Origin: Collinsella sp.
GTDB lineage: Bacteria; Actinomycetota; Coriobacteriia; Coriobacteriales; Coriobacteriaceae
Direction: 5' to 3'
Assembly (NCBI GenBank): GCA_019419645.1
Contig: DXZN01000003.1
Span: 1-14,524 of the forward strand
DNA length: 14,524 nucleotides
The translations under genes and the position numbers were made by a program. Of this stretch, positions 6,528 through 14,414 are shown one piece after another. The notes below the pieces were generated by a model. That model did not search any database and had not been told where the DNA came from. It worked only from the letters and a program-made list of their open reading frames with translations. The stretch's first letter is position 1. Each line of letters opens with the position of its first letter.

Positions 6528-7934
6528 ATGCCTCTTGCTGAAGTCTTTAGCCTGCTCGTTTTGGGTCAGGGCAAATCCGGTCTCGATGTCGCCCGCTGGG
6601 CGCTGGCACATCCAGAGCGCGTAAGCGCCGTTACCGTGTATGGCGGCGGCACCTCTGAGCCCAATGACGCCACGCGTGCGCTCGAGGCTGCTGGTGCGTC
6701 GTTTGTCTATGGGACCGAACAGGTCGAGGGCGCCTATGACGTATGCGTGACGTGCCCGGGCATCTCGGAGTTCTCGGGCTTCTTTAAGGCCGGGCGCGAG
6801 CATGCCGCCCAGATTATGGGTGAGCCCGAGTTTGCCTATCGCCTGTCGCCCGATAACTGGATTGCCATCACGGGCACCAACGGCAAGACGACCACCACGT
6901 CGCTGACTGATTATCTGCTCAAGGCTGCCGGCGAGGCCAGCGTAGCTGTCGGCAACATCGGCGAGCCGCCGGTCAACGAGATTGACGGACGAGCCCACAA
7001 CGAGTGGTTTGTGGCTGAGCTCTCGAGCTATCAGATTGCTACGACCACCGAGCTCCACCCTCGCGTGGCGGTGCTGCTTAACATCACTCCCGACCACTTG
7101 GGTTGGCATAAGAGCCATAAGAACTATGCGCTTGCCAAGATCAAACTGTTTGACAATATGGTCGATGACGATCTGGTGGTTGTCGACGTCGAAGACGCCG
7201 GCATTCACGAGTTCGATGAGTACATCTATACGCCGGGTCGCCGCATCTGCAAGGTCGCTTTTGACGAGCCCGAGGGTGCAGACGCCGCCTTTGTGCGCGA
7301 CGGCAAAATGGTCGTGCGCCTGAAGGGCGTCGAGACTCAGCTTGTCGCCACGTCCGAGCTCAAGATCTCGGGCCATCACAATGTCATCAATGCCTTATGT
7401 GCCGCCACGGCTGCTCTGGCCGTCGGTGCCGATGTCGATGGTGTCCGCCGCGGTCTGGCCTCGTTCCAGCCGCTCGAGCATCGCGTGGAGCCGTGCGGCG
7501 AGATTGACGGTGTGCGCTACGTCAACGATTCCAAGGCGACCAACACCGACGCGGTCGAGAAGGCACTGACGGCATTTCCCGATGACGACGTGATCTTGCT
7601 GCTCGGCGGCCACGATAAGGGCACGCCGCTCACGGACTTCGCGCGCGTTGTTATGGATAACGTGCGCTCGGTCGTCTGCTTTGGCGATGCGCGCGAGCGC
7701 TTCACCGCCGCTATGGACGAGGCCGATGTCGATGGCGATGTGGATATCGCCCAGGCGGATGACCTACGCGATGCCGTGGACGTTGCCCGTTCGCTGTCGA
7801 GCCGTGGCGACGTGATCTTACTTTCTCCTGCCTGCTCTTCGTTCGATGAGTTCTCGGGCTATGAGGAGCGCGGCCGCGTGTTTAAGGACTATGTGGCCCA
7901 GCTTGCCGCTGCAGCGAAATCGCAAATGGAATAG
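6528..7934 (+). CDS. murD: UDP-N-acetylmuramoylalanine--D-glutamate ligase MurD
   Basis: MurD uses ATP to add D-glutamate to UDP-MurNAc-L-Ala in the cytoplasm. The 468 residues are of normal family length. The N-terminal Rossmann-like domain starts with LVLGQGKSG (10-18) and includes VTCPGIS (74-80). The ATP loop is GTNGKTTTT (116-124). ELSSYQ (164-169), LNITPDHLGWH (184-194), LEHRVE (316-321), NDSKATNTDA (333-342) and LSPACSSFDEF (432-442) with YEERG (445-449) are MurD signatures and separate it from MurC, MurE and MurF. It starts nine bases after mraY without a strong ribosome binding site and sits between mraY and ftsW, its conserved place in dcw clusters. Confidence 0.98.
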   Translation: MPLAEVFSLLVLGQGKSGLDVARWALAHPERVSAVTVYGGGTSEPNDATRALEAAGASFVYGTEQVEGAYDVCVTCPGISEFSGFFKAGREHAAQIMGEPEFAYRLSPDNWIAITGTNGKTTTTSLTDYLLKAAGEASVAVGNIGEPPVNEIDGRAHNEWFVAELSSYQIATTTELHPRVAVLLNITPDHLGWHKSHKNYALAKIKLFDNMVDDDLVVVDVEDAGIHEFDEYIYTPGRRICKVAFDEPEGADAAFVRDGKMVVRLKGVETQLVATSELKISGHHNVINALCAATAALAVGADVDGVRRGLASFQPLEHRVEPCGEIDGVRYVNDSKATNTDAVEKALTAFPDDDVILLLGGHDKGTPLTDFARVVMDNVRSVVCFGDARERFTAAMDEADVDGDVDIAQADDLRDAVDVARSLSSRGDVILLSPACSSFDEFSGYEERGRVFKDYVAQLAAAAKSQME

Positions 7935-7943
7935 GGGTTGCCG

Positions 7944-9464
7944 GTGAGAGAGGAGAGCCCCCGACAAGGTATGAGGAGGCCCGACTCGGACCGTGCTTCC
8001 TCGCGGCGTAGCACACCGCGTTCCGGTCGCGGCGGGCAGTCGTTTAGCGAACGCTATATTGCCGGCGTTCCCGCCCGCATCATGCGCCCCCGTCTGATAT
8101 TCATGGCCTGTCTGTTTATCTTGGTGTGTTTTGGCCTGCTGATGGTGTACTCGGCGTCTTCGGTCGAGGCGCTGCACGAGAATGGCTCAGCGACGTTTTT
8201 TCTGGGTCGACAGGCTGCGTTTGCCGTGGTCGGTGTTCTGGCGCTGATTGCCATCGTGCGCGTTTTGCCGGACAGCTGGTTTGGGGAGGATGTGCTCAGG
8301 ATCTTCCTCATAGGCATGATAGGGCTACTGTTTCTGGTGTTCTTGGTGGGCAGCGGCAGCCGTGGCGCCACCCGCTGGCTCAACATCGCCGGCATTCAGT
8401 TCCAGCCTTCCGAGTTTTTAAAGCCATTTGCCATTGCGTATTCGGCCATCATGCTTGATCGCTTCTTTTCGCCCGGTGGCAACATCAACGAATTCCTTCG
8501 CAAGATGGGCATCTACCTGGGCATTCCGCTCTTTCTGATCTTTATCCAGCCCGATTTCGGTACCGTCCTGATCATCCTGTTGACCCTCATGTGCATGGCG
8601 TTGTTTGCGGGTCTCGACCCCAAATTTATCATCGGCGTGATAATCTTCGGCATTCTCGTGATCGTGATTGCGCTTGTTGCAGAGCCGTACCGTATGGTGC
8701 GTATTCAGGTTGCCTTGAACCCTTGGGCCGACGAGTATGGTGACGGCTATCAGGCCACGCTTGCCATCATGGCCTTTGCCTCGGGCGGTCTGTTCGGCCG
8801 TGGCATCGGCAACTCAACCATGAAGTACTCGTATCTGCCCGAGGCGCACAATGACTACATCCTGGCCATCATTGGCGAGGAAGTCGGTTTTGTCGGAACC
8901 GTGCTGTTCTTCTTGGTGTTTGCGATGCTGATCTACTCGGCGTTTCGCATTGCCGAGCAGGCGACCGATCGTCGGGGCGCGCTCATGGCGTCTGGCTCCG
9001 CGGTCATTCTCGCGGTGCAGTTTTTGATCAATGCGCTGGGCATCCTCAACGTGTTTCCCATGACGGGCAAACCGTTGCCGTTTATTAGCTACGGCGGTTC
9101 GTCGATTATTGTGTCGCTTATGCTTGCCGGTCTGATCCTGCGCGTTTCGTACGAGAGCGCCCGTCGCGATGAGTACGACCGTCGCCGCGAGAGCTTTGCC
9201 GTTATGGATGAGAGTACCGCCGGCGTGCCCCACGTACGCGGCGAGCGATCTTCGCGTAACGGCTTTACCGTTCTGGATGGCTCTGCGACCGAGCCGGCAG
9301 CCCGTCCGCGTCAGCGAACGGCGCCGCAAGGTCGTCCGCAGCGCCCCAGCCCTCGCAGCGCGGGCGGCGGATATAATCGAATCGATTTGAACTCGGACCC
9401 GTCGGCGCGTTTGCGCACCGACGACCAGGGACCGCGTGTACGAAGGGACTACCATGACCGATAA
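7944..9464 (+). CDS. ftsW: Septal peptidoglycan polymerase FtsW (SEDS family)
   Basis: FtsW is the SEDS-family glycosyltransferase that polymerises lipid II at the septum as partner of FtsI. I chose the GTG at 7944 because AGGGG (7933-7937) lies six bases upstream; the TTG at 7938 touches that site and has no spacing. That gives 506 residues. About 47 basic cytoplasmic residues precede a core of about ten membrane helices (roughly 50-402). QPSEF (154-158), PEAHNDYILAIIGEE (299-313) and FISYGGSS (380-387) are SEDS signatures, and D304 matches the essential aspartate of FtsW. A long polar tail of about 100 residues, rich in Arg, Pro and Ser, follows. It contains FAVMDES (418-424) and FTVLDGS (441-447), a short motif repeated after 23 residues. 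RodA is the related alternative, but the place between murD and murG indicates FtsW. The end overlaps murG by 11 bases. Confidence 0.96.
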   Translation: MREESPRQGMRRPDSDRASSRRSTPRSGRGGQSFSERYIAGVPARIMRPRLIFMACLFILVCFGLLMVYSASSVEALHENGSATFFLGRQAAFAVVGVLALIAIVRVLPDSWFGEDVLRIFLIGMIGLLFLVFLVGSGSRGATRWLNIAGIQFQPSEFLKPFAIAYSAIMLDRFFSPGGNINEFLRKMGIYLGIPLFLIFIQPDFGTVLIILLTLMCMALFAGLDPKFIIGVIIFGILVIVIALVAEPYRMVRIQVALNPWADEYGDGYQATLAIMAFASGGLFGRGIGNSTMKYSYLPEAHNDYILAIIGEEVGFVGTVLFFLVFAMLIYSAFRIAEQATDRRGALMASGSAVILAVQFLINALGILNVFPMTGKPLPFISYGGSSIIVSLMLAGLILRVSYESARRDEYDRRRESFAVMDESTAGVPHVRGERSSRNGFTVLDGSATEPAARPRQRTAPQGRPQRPSPRSAGGGYNRIDLNSDPSARLRTDDQGPRVRRDYHDR

Positions 9465-10569
9465 GATGACCGTTGCTATTGCAGCCGGCGGCACGGCAGG
9501 ACACATTAACCCCGCGCTCGCTTTGGCCGAGGAGCTGCATGACCGTGGCCACCACGTTGTGTTCGTGGGCCAGTCGCGCAAGCTCGAGGGTCGTCTGGTC
9601 CCCGAGGCTGGGTTTGATTTTGTGCCCATTACGGTCACGGGCTTCGACCGCTCCCGTCCCTGGACGGCGCTGACCTCGCTGTGGCGTGTCAACAAGGCCA
9701 AGCGTGCGCTCGCCAGTCATTTCTCAAAGGTCGGCAAGCCCGATGCTGCCATCGGTTTTGGTGCCTATGTCGAGGTTCCGCTGCTGGGGTGGTGCAAGGG
9801 CGCAGGCGTTCCGTATCTGCTGCATGAGCAGAACTCTGTTCCGGGCCTGGCCAACAAGATGATGAACTCCCACGCCGCTCGCGTGTGCATCTCGGTGCCG
9901 GCAGCGCGCTCGGTCTTTGAGCGCGAAGGTGACCCTGACCACGTGCTCATGACCGGCAACCCCGTACGTCGCTCGGTGATCGAGGGCGATCGCGCTCGCG
10001 GCCGCAAGGCACTTGGCGTTCCCGAGGACGCGACGCTGCTGCTCGTCTTTGGCGGTTCACTTGGCGCCCAGCACCTCAACGAGCGCGCGGTTTCGCTCAA
10101 AAACGAGCTGCTTTCGCGCAAGAACCTCTATGTGTTGCATTCGACGGGTGCCGACGGCTTTGAGGAGACCGAGCGCGCTTTGGCGCTGACGCCCGAGGAG
10201 GCGAAGCGTTACCGCGTCCAGCCTTACATCGACAACATGGGCGATATGCTGGCTGCTGCCGATTTGGTGCTCTCGCGTTCGGGTGCATCGAGCGTGGCCG
10301 AGATCGCTGCGCTCGCCGTGCCCTCGATACTCGTGCCGTATCCGCATGCGACGGCCGACCACCAAACCACCAATGCCCGTTATCTGGTCGACGCCGGGGC
10401 CGGCGTGCTCTGTGCCGATGCCGATATCGACGGTTCTGCCTTTGCCGATGAGCTGCTGCACCTGGTCGATGACGCGGCGGCGCGCGACGCCATGCGTCAG
10501 GCGGCACGTGGTCTGGCTCAGGATAGGGCCGCCGCTCTTCTGGCGGATGCGGTAGAGGGTTTGCGTTAG
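9454..10569 (+). CDS. murG: Lipid II synthase MurG (GT28 GlcNAc transferase)
   Basis: MurG adds GlcNAc from UDP-GlcNAc to lipid I on the inner face of the membrane, making lipid II. The 371 residues form the two Rossmann-like domains of family GT28. The first has the glycine loop AAGGTAGHINPALALAEEL (10-28) and LLHEQNSVPGLANK (122-135). The second has FGGSLGAQHLNE (199-210), SRSGASSVAEI (274-284) and PHATADHQTTNA (297-308), the nucleotide-sugar site. The conserved loop usually written GGYVSxP reads GAYVEVP (103-109), a modest departure. The ATG at 9454 was chosen because GAAGGG (9442-9447) precedes it by six bases; the in-frame GTG at 9436 lies within the ribosome-binding region of the gene. 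The 11-base overlap with ftsW implies coupled translation. Confidence 0.98.
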   Translation: MTDKMTVAIAAGGTAGHINPALALAEELHDRGHHVVFVGQSRKLEGRLVPEAGFDFVPITVTGFDRSRPWTALTSLWRVNKAKRALASHFSKVGKPDAAIGFGAYVEVPLLGWCKGAGVPYLLHEQNSVPGLANKMMNSHAARVCISVPAARSVFEREGDPDHVLMTGNPVRRSVIEGDRARGRKALGVPEDATLLLVFGGSLGAQHLNERAVSLKNELLSRKNLYVLHSTGADGFEETERALALTPEEAKRYRVQPYIDNMGDMLAAADLVLSRSGASSVAEIAALAVPSILVPYPHATADHQTTNARYLVDAGAGVLCADADIDGSAFADELLHLVDDAAARDAMRQAARGLAQDRAAALLADAVEGLR

Positions 10570-10666
10570 TTAGACGGGATATCGTCGGTCGCCCTCGCGC
10601 TGATGCGGTAGGTGCGGTACAGTTAACGGGTTACAGGCAGTGTTTACGCAAGGAGTACACGAGCAC
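10570..10666 (+). promoter_or_regulatory. murG-murC spacer with a possible internal promoter
   Basis: This 97-base gap breaks the tight gene run. TACAGT at 10618-10623 fits the TAnnnT pattern of a -10 element and would give a transcript with a leader of about 37 bases before the murC start. No recognisable -35 lies 16-18 bases upstream. AGGAG (10651-10655) is the murC ribosome binding site, 11 bases before the ATG. No terminator hairpin is seen. A similar hexamer, TACAAT, lies in the ftsI-murF gap. Confidence 0.25.
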
Positions 10667-12085
10667 ATGGCTGATTCCCAGACTGCAACCTCCGCGCCCG
10701 AGTTTAAGAGCGCCCACTTTATCGGTATCGGCGGCGCCGGCATGAGCGGCATCGCCCTCGTTCTGCACGAGCGCGGTTATGCCGTTACCGGCTCCGACCT
10801 TAAGACGTCACGTTATATCCGCCAGCTTACCCGCGCTGGTGTGAAGGTGCATGTGGGCCATGAGGCAGCCACGATCGACGAGGTCAAGCCCGACGTGGTT
10901 GTTGTCTCTACCGCTATTCCGGAGTCCAACCCTGAACTCGTGCGCGCTCGCGAGCTTGGTATTCCCGTGTGGCCCCGTGCCAAGATGCTCTCTGCTTTGG
11001 GCCACGGCTACACCACCGTCGCTGTTGCCGGCACGCATGGCAAGACCACCACGTCTTCGATGTGCGCCACCATGCTCGACCGCATGGGTCTGGATCCGAG
11101 CTTCCTGATCGGTGGCATCGTCGAGGGCTATGACACGAACGGCAAGAACGGCTCGGGCGACTACTTTGTCGCCGAGGCTGACGAGTCCGACAGCTCCTTC
11201 CTGTTCCTGAACCCCAACGTAGTCATTGTGACCAACGTCGAGGCCGACCACCTCGATCACTACTCGGGCATCGAGGAGATCGAGGCAACTTTCGCCAAAT
11301 TCATGAGCCTGGTGGGCGAGGAGGGCACCGTCATCGTCTGTGGTGAGGACCCGCATCTGGTCGAGCTCGCCAAGTCGACGGGCCGTCACGTGCTTTCCTA
11401 CGGCTTTGCCGAGAGCAACGACATCGTCTGCATGCACCCGGATGTCAAGGGCATCCAGAGTGACTTTATCGTTCGCTTTGAGGACGGCACTGAGCATGCT
11501 GTGGAGATCAAGAGCAATCCCGGTCGCCACAACATGCTCAACGCCACGGCGGTGCTCACCGTCGCCCATGTCCTGGGCCTTGACATCGACGCCGCCGCCA
11601 AGGCGCTCTCGAGCTTTGAGGGCGTCCGCCGTCGCTTTACCCACGTGGGCGATATCGATGGCATCACCGTGGTCGATGATTACGGCCATCACCCCACCGA
11701 GATCAAGGCGACGCTTGCTGCCGCTTCGTCGCTGGGCTACAAGCACGTCGACGTCGTGTTCCAGCCGCACCGCTATTCGCGCCTGCAGGCCCTGTGCGAT
11801 GACTTTGCCGATGCATTTGCCAATGCCGATAAACTGCTGCTGATTGATGTGTTCTCGGCTGGCGAGATGCCCATTCCGGGTGTCACCTCTAAGATGCTCG
11901 CCGATACCGTGCGCGCCAAGCATCCTGGCAAGGAGGTCGTGTATTGCTCCAGCCGTCTTGAGCTCAATCAGGAGCTCGAGCAGATGGTGGGCGAGGGCGA
12001 CCTGCTGCTCACCATGGGTGCTGGTGACGTTACGACCGTCGGTCCCGAGTTTATCGAGTATCTGACTGCCAAGAAAGACGCTTAA
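10667..12085 (+). CDS. murC: UDP-N-acetylmuramate--L-alanine ligase MurC
   Basis: MurC adds L-alanine to UDP-MurNAc with ATP, the first step of peptide stem synthesis. The 472 residues match the family length. Visible motifs are GIGGAGMSGIA (20-30) in the UDP-binding domain, the ATP loop GTHGKTTTS (122-130), EADESDSSF (170-178), EADHLDHY (192-199), DDYGHHPTEI (337-346), FQPHRYSR (365-372) and the C-terminal TMGAGD (449-454). The histidine in GTHGKT and the DYGHHPTE motif single out MurC among Mur ligases. It is not fused to Ddl, as it is in some bacteria. The ATG at 10667 was preferred to an in-frame GTG at 10640, because that GTG lies upstream of the AGGAG site and would add only a non-conserved extension. 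Confidence 0.98.
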   Translation: MADSQTATSAPEFKSAHFIGIGGAGMSGIALVLHERGYAVTGSDLKTSRYIRQLTRAGVKVHVGHEAATIDEVKPDVVVVSTAIPESNPELVRARELGIPVWPRAKMLSALGHGYTTVAVAGTHGKTTTSSMCATMLDRMGLDPSFLIGGIVEGYDTNGKNGSGDYFVAEADESDSSFLFLNPNVVIVTNVEADHLDHYSGIEEIEATFAKFMSLVGEEGTVIVCGEDPHLVELAKSTGRHVLSYGFAESNDIVCMHPDVKGIQSDFIVRFEDGTEHAVEIKSNPGRHNMLNATAVLTVAHVLGLDIDAAAKALSSFEGVRRRFTHVGDIDGITVVDDYGHHPTEIKATLAAASSLGYKHVDVVFQPHRYSRLQALCDDFADAFANADKLLLIDVFSAGEMPIPGVTSKMLADTVRAKHPGKEVVYCSSRLELNQELEQMVGEGDLLLTMGAGDVTTVGPEFIEYLTAKKDA

Positions 12086-12090
12086 GTCTA

Positions 12091-13002
12091 ATGGGTCTGT
12101 TTAACGCCGTCATGGCGCTCTCGGGCATGATCGACACGGATGTGATCGAGGACGAGCGCCTTGCGCGTCATACGAGCTATCGTATCGGCGGCAAGGCCGA
12201 CCTCTTTGTGACGTGCCATAGCTATCATGCCCTCCGCCGCGCCGTGGTGGTGCTCGATCGCGAGCAGGTGCCGTGGGTCATCATCGGCAAGGGCTCCAAT
12301 CTGCTGGTTGCCGATGGCGGTTATCGCGGTGCCGTCATTTCGCTCGGACGTGAGTTTCAGCGCACGGTTGTTGCCGATGACGGTTGTACGCTGACGGTCG
12401 GTGCGGGCGTGATGTTTGCGCGCCTGGTCAACGATGCCCTGTCGCGTAGCCTCTCGGGCCTTGAGTTTGCCGTTGGCATTCCTGGTTCGGTCGGCGGTGC
12501 GATATCTATGAATGCCGGCACACGGACCGAGTGGATTGGCTCGCTGGTTGAGGATGTCGTAACGTTTGACCCGGCATCCGGCATCAAGCATTATGCGGGG
12601 TCCGAGATCACTTGGGGCTACCGCGAATGTAGCCTTCCCCGTAATGAGATCATCCTCGAGTGCGCGCTCAAGCTTAAACCGGCGCCCAAGGCCGACATTC
12701 GCGAGCGCATGGAACGGTACCTGACGAGGCGCAAGCGTACGCAGCCCATGGGTCGCGCATCCTGCGGGTCGGTCTTTCGCAACCCGCCCGATGCGAGCGT
12801 GGGCAAGCTTATCGAGGATTGTGGATTAAAGGGTTTTTCAATTGGCGGCGCGGAAGTTTCGCCCGTTCACGCTAATTTTATCGTTAATAACGGAACTGCC
12901 TCGGCCGATGACGTTGCCGCGGTTATCAGACATGTGCACGGAAAGGTGAGGGAGGCGTATGGCATCGAGCTCAGACCGGAAGTTAAATTCCTCGGCTTCT
13001 AG
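12091..13002 (+). CDS. murB: UDP-N-acetylenolpyruvoylglucosamine reductase MurB
   Basis: MurB is the FAD enzyme that uses NADPH to reduce UDP-GlcNAc-enolpyruvate to UDP-MurNAc, the substrate of MurC. The 303 residues and the compact C-terminal domain fit the type II form found in Gram-positive bacteria. HTSYRIGGKAD (27-37), IIGKGSNLLVADGG (64-77) and GIPGSVGGAISMNAG (129-143) form the FAD domain. YREC (177-180), GSVFRNP (226-232, with catalytic S227) and RPEVKFLG (295-302, with E297) carry the likely active-site residues. It starts five bases after murC with no clear ribosome binding site, so coupling is likely; M13 is another possible start and lies before the conserved region. The last 44 bases also encode the start of ftsQ in another frame. 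Confidence 0.97.
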   Translation: MGLFNAVMALSGMIDTDVIEDERLARHTSYRIGGKADLFVTCHSYHALRRAVVVLDREQVPWVIIGKGSNLLVADGGYRGAVISLGREFQRTVVADDGCTLTVGAGVMFARLVNDALSRSLSGLEFAVGIPGSVGGAISMNAGTRTEWIGSLVEDVVTFDPASGIKHYAGSEITWGYRECSLPRNEIILECALKLKPAPKADIRERMERYLTRRKRTQPMGRASCGSVFRNPPDASVGKLIEDCGLKGFSIGGAEVSPVHANFIVNNGTASADDVAAVIRHVHGKVREAYGIELRPEVKFLGF

Positions 13003-14215
13003 AGCATCGAAACCCACCTTCCGCCGCGCCGGAGGGCGTTCCGGCGCGCCTGCCAAACCTCAACGCAATACCGTCGCGCACTCTAAGTCTGTCGGGCATG
13101 CTCGACAGGCCAATCGTCCGGTCGTCGGCTCGCAGCTCGGTAATCGTCCGGCCGCAAAAAAGTCCTCGCGTCCCTCGGTGACGTCAAAGCCTGTTATGGG
13201 CGTCAAGCCTGCCCGTCCCATGGCAACTCCTAAGCCCTCGACGGGAACTAAAGCGCCGCGTCCAGGTCGTACGCTGGGCGCATCGAAACCGCGCTCGCTG
13301 ACATCGGTGCCGGCTACCGCCAAGAAGCCTTCGAGTAAAAAAGGCGTCAACCCGTTGTCTTCACTTGGGGCGATGGTAAATAAAACATCAGATGCCGCTT
13401 CTGTCGTTACAGGCAAAGGCAAAATCGTGGGCGGCGTTCTGGCCGTCTTGGCTGTGCTCGTCGTCGTTGCCATCGTGGTGATTAACTCTGGATTGTTTAC
13501 CGCCACTGATATTCAGATTCAAGGCAGCGAGCATGTGACGAAGCACGATGCTATCCAGCTGATCGATTTGCCCGAGGGAACGTCGCTTTTTAACGTCGAT
13601 CCCGACCAGATTACCGAGGACCTCAAGCAGAACCCGTGGGTCTCGGGCGTGGATGTCCAGCGTCAGTTCCCGCATACGCTCATCATTACGCCGATGGAGC
13701 GCAAGGTCATCGCAATTGCCTATATCAGCTCCGATGACCTTGCCTGGGCCATCGGGGATGATGACACCTGGATCGCCCCACTGTCGACGTCGGTCGAAGT
13801 GGACGACCAGGGCAACGTCATCACGACAGGGCAGGGCTCAAATACCCTGACCGGCATTGATGCCGCGCTGGCGCTCGCTAAGCATTATGGCGCGGTGTTG
13901 TTGACTGATGTCTCGGCGGATGTCGCTCCGGTTTCCGGCCAGGCAGTGAGCTCCAAAGCCGTTAAGGCCGGCTTGGATTATGTGCGTGGTTTTTCGAGCG
14001 AGTTCTTGGGACAAGTCAAGGACATTTCCACGCCTTCGGTCGAAGCCATCTCGGCAAACCTCAATAACGGCATTGAGGTGTCGCTGGGCGATTCGGACGA
14101 TATCGCCAAGAAGGAACGCGTAGTCACCAAGTTGCTTTCGCAGGTAGAGGGCGTAACGTATATCAATGTGCGCTCTCCGGGCAACTACACATTTAGGAAT
14201 GCTCCGACCTCGTAG
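12959..14215 (+). CDS. ftsQ: Cell division protein FtsQ (POTRA and FtsQ domains)
   Basis: FtsQ (DivIB in Firmicutes) is a bitopic scaffold that recruits the FtsL/FtsB and FtsWI modules to the division site. Of its 418 residues, 1-156 are a cytoplasmic tail rich in Ser, Pro, Lys and Arg, with 32 basic and only 2 acidic residues. A membrane helix spans about 157-176. A POTRA domain begins at FTATDIQIQGSEHV (180-193) and includes LIDLPEGTSLFNVD (201-214) and NPWVSGVDVQRQFPHTL (225-241). The FtsQ-type beta domain runs to about 414. GAGGG (12948-12952) lies six bases before the ATG, inside murB. The tail makes the protein much longer than Escherichia coli FtsQ (276 residues). The extension is likely real because the frame is open with a good ribosome binding site, though a later start cannot be excluded. 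Confidence 0.92.
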   Translation: MASSSDRKLNSSASRASKPTFRRAGGRSGAPAKPQRNTVAHSKSVGHARQANRPVVGSQLGNRPAAKKSSRPSVTSKPVMGVKPARPMATPKPSTGTKAPRPGRTLGASKPRSLTSVPATAKKPSSKKGVNPLSSLGAMVNKTSDAASVVTGKGKIVGGVLAVLAVLVVVAIVVINSGLFTATDIQIQGSEHVTKHDAIQLIDLPEGTSLFNVDPDQITEDLKQNPWVSGVDVQRQFPHTLIITPMERKVIAIAYISSDDLAWAIGDDDTWIAPLSTSVEVDDQGNVITTGQGSNTLTGIDAALALAKHYGAVLLTDVSADVAPVSGQAVSSKAVKAGLDYVRGFSSEFLGQVKDISTPSVEAISANLNNGIEVSLGDSDDIAKKERVVTKLLSQVEGVTYINVRSPGNYTFRNAPTS

Positions 14216-14414
14216 CGCTGGTTGATGCTTTGTTGAGGGGCCATACCACGCCGTTTATCTGGTTTGTTTGGTTTTCACGGTCAATTATTTGACTGATACG
14301 TTCATAATGTGCAAACATAATACGGTTTACCTTTGCATTTACTTTCAACCTGAAGGTTAATGTGCGCACGGGTCGACCCATGCTATGGCTATAACCTTTG
14401 TTCGGAGGACCGAC
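14216..14414 (+). promoter_or_regulatory. ftsQ-ftsZ spacer, likely ftsZ promoter region
   Basis: This 199-base non-coding stretch is the longest in the window, and its middle part is clearly AT-richer than the surrounding genes. There is no ftsA. Promoter-like elements include TTGACT (14289-14294, five of six to the -35 consensus) and CATAAT, which occurs twice (14303-14308 and 14316-14321). However, the TTGACT-to-second-CATAAT spacing is 21 bases, longer than normal. TATAAC (14390-14395) lies only eight bases before the GGAGGA ribosome binding site. I cannot choose one promoter by eye. A dedicated ftsZ promoter is expected, since ftsZ needs higher expression than its neighbours. Confidence 0.5.
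14347..14388 (+). repeat. Cluster of four short dyads before ftsZ
   Basis: Four inverted repeats lie end to end or slightly overlapping: AACCT-GA-AGGTT (14347-14358), GTGCGCAC (14362-14369), GGGTCGACCC (14370-14379) and CCAT-GCT-ATGG (14378-14388). They fill most of the space before the ftsZ ribosome binding site. Such symmetry suits operators for dimeric repressors. Each one alone could occur by chance, and no known operator consensus is recognised. Confidence 0.4.

Noticed and set aside
5862..7379. Open minus-strand frame of 505 codons spanning the mraY-murD junction
   Set aside because: It crosses two well-supported genes on the other strand, and its translation is a low-information His/Arg/Gly-rich mix typical of antisense shadows.
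7938..7943. TTG at 7938 as the ftsW start
   Set aside because: The AGGGG site touches it directly, leaving no spacing; the GTG at 7944 has normal spacing.
9436..9453. GTG at 9436 as the murG start
   Set aside because: It would place the GAAGGG ribosome binding site inside the gene and adds a non-conserved six-residue extension.
10808..11923. Open minus-strand frame of 371 codons opposite murC, and a similar one opposite murF (4104-5249)
   Set aside because: Both are shadows of strongly conserved Mur ligases, with no motifs of their own.
12959..13002. Possible frameshift joining murB and ftsQ
   Set aside because: MurB ends at its normal conserved C-terminus and FtsQ has its own ribosome binding site, so this is a natural overlap.
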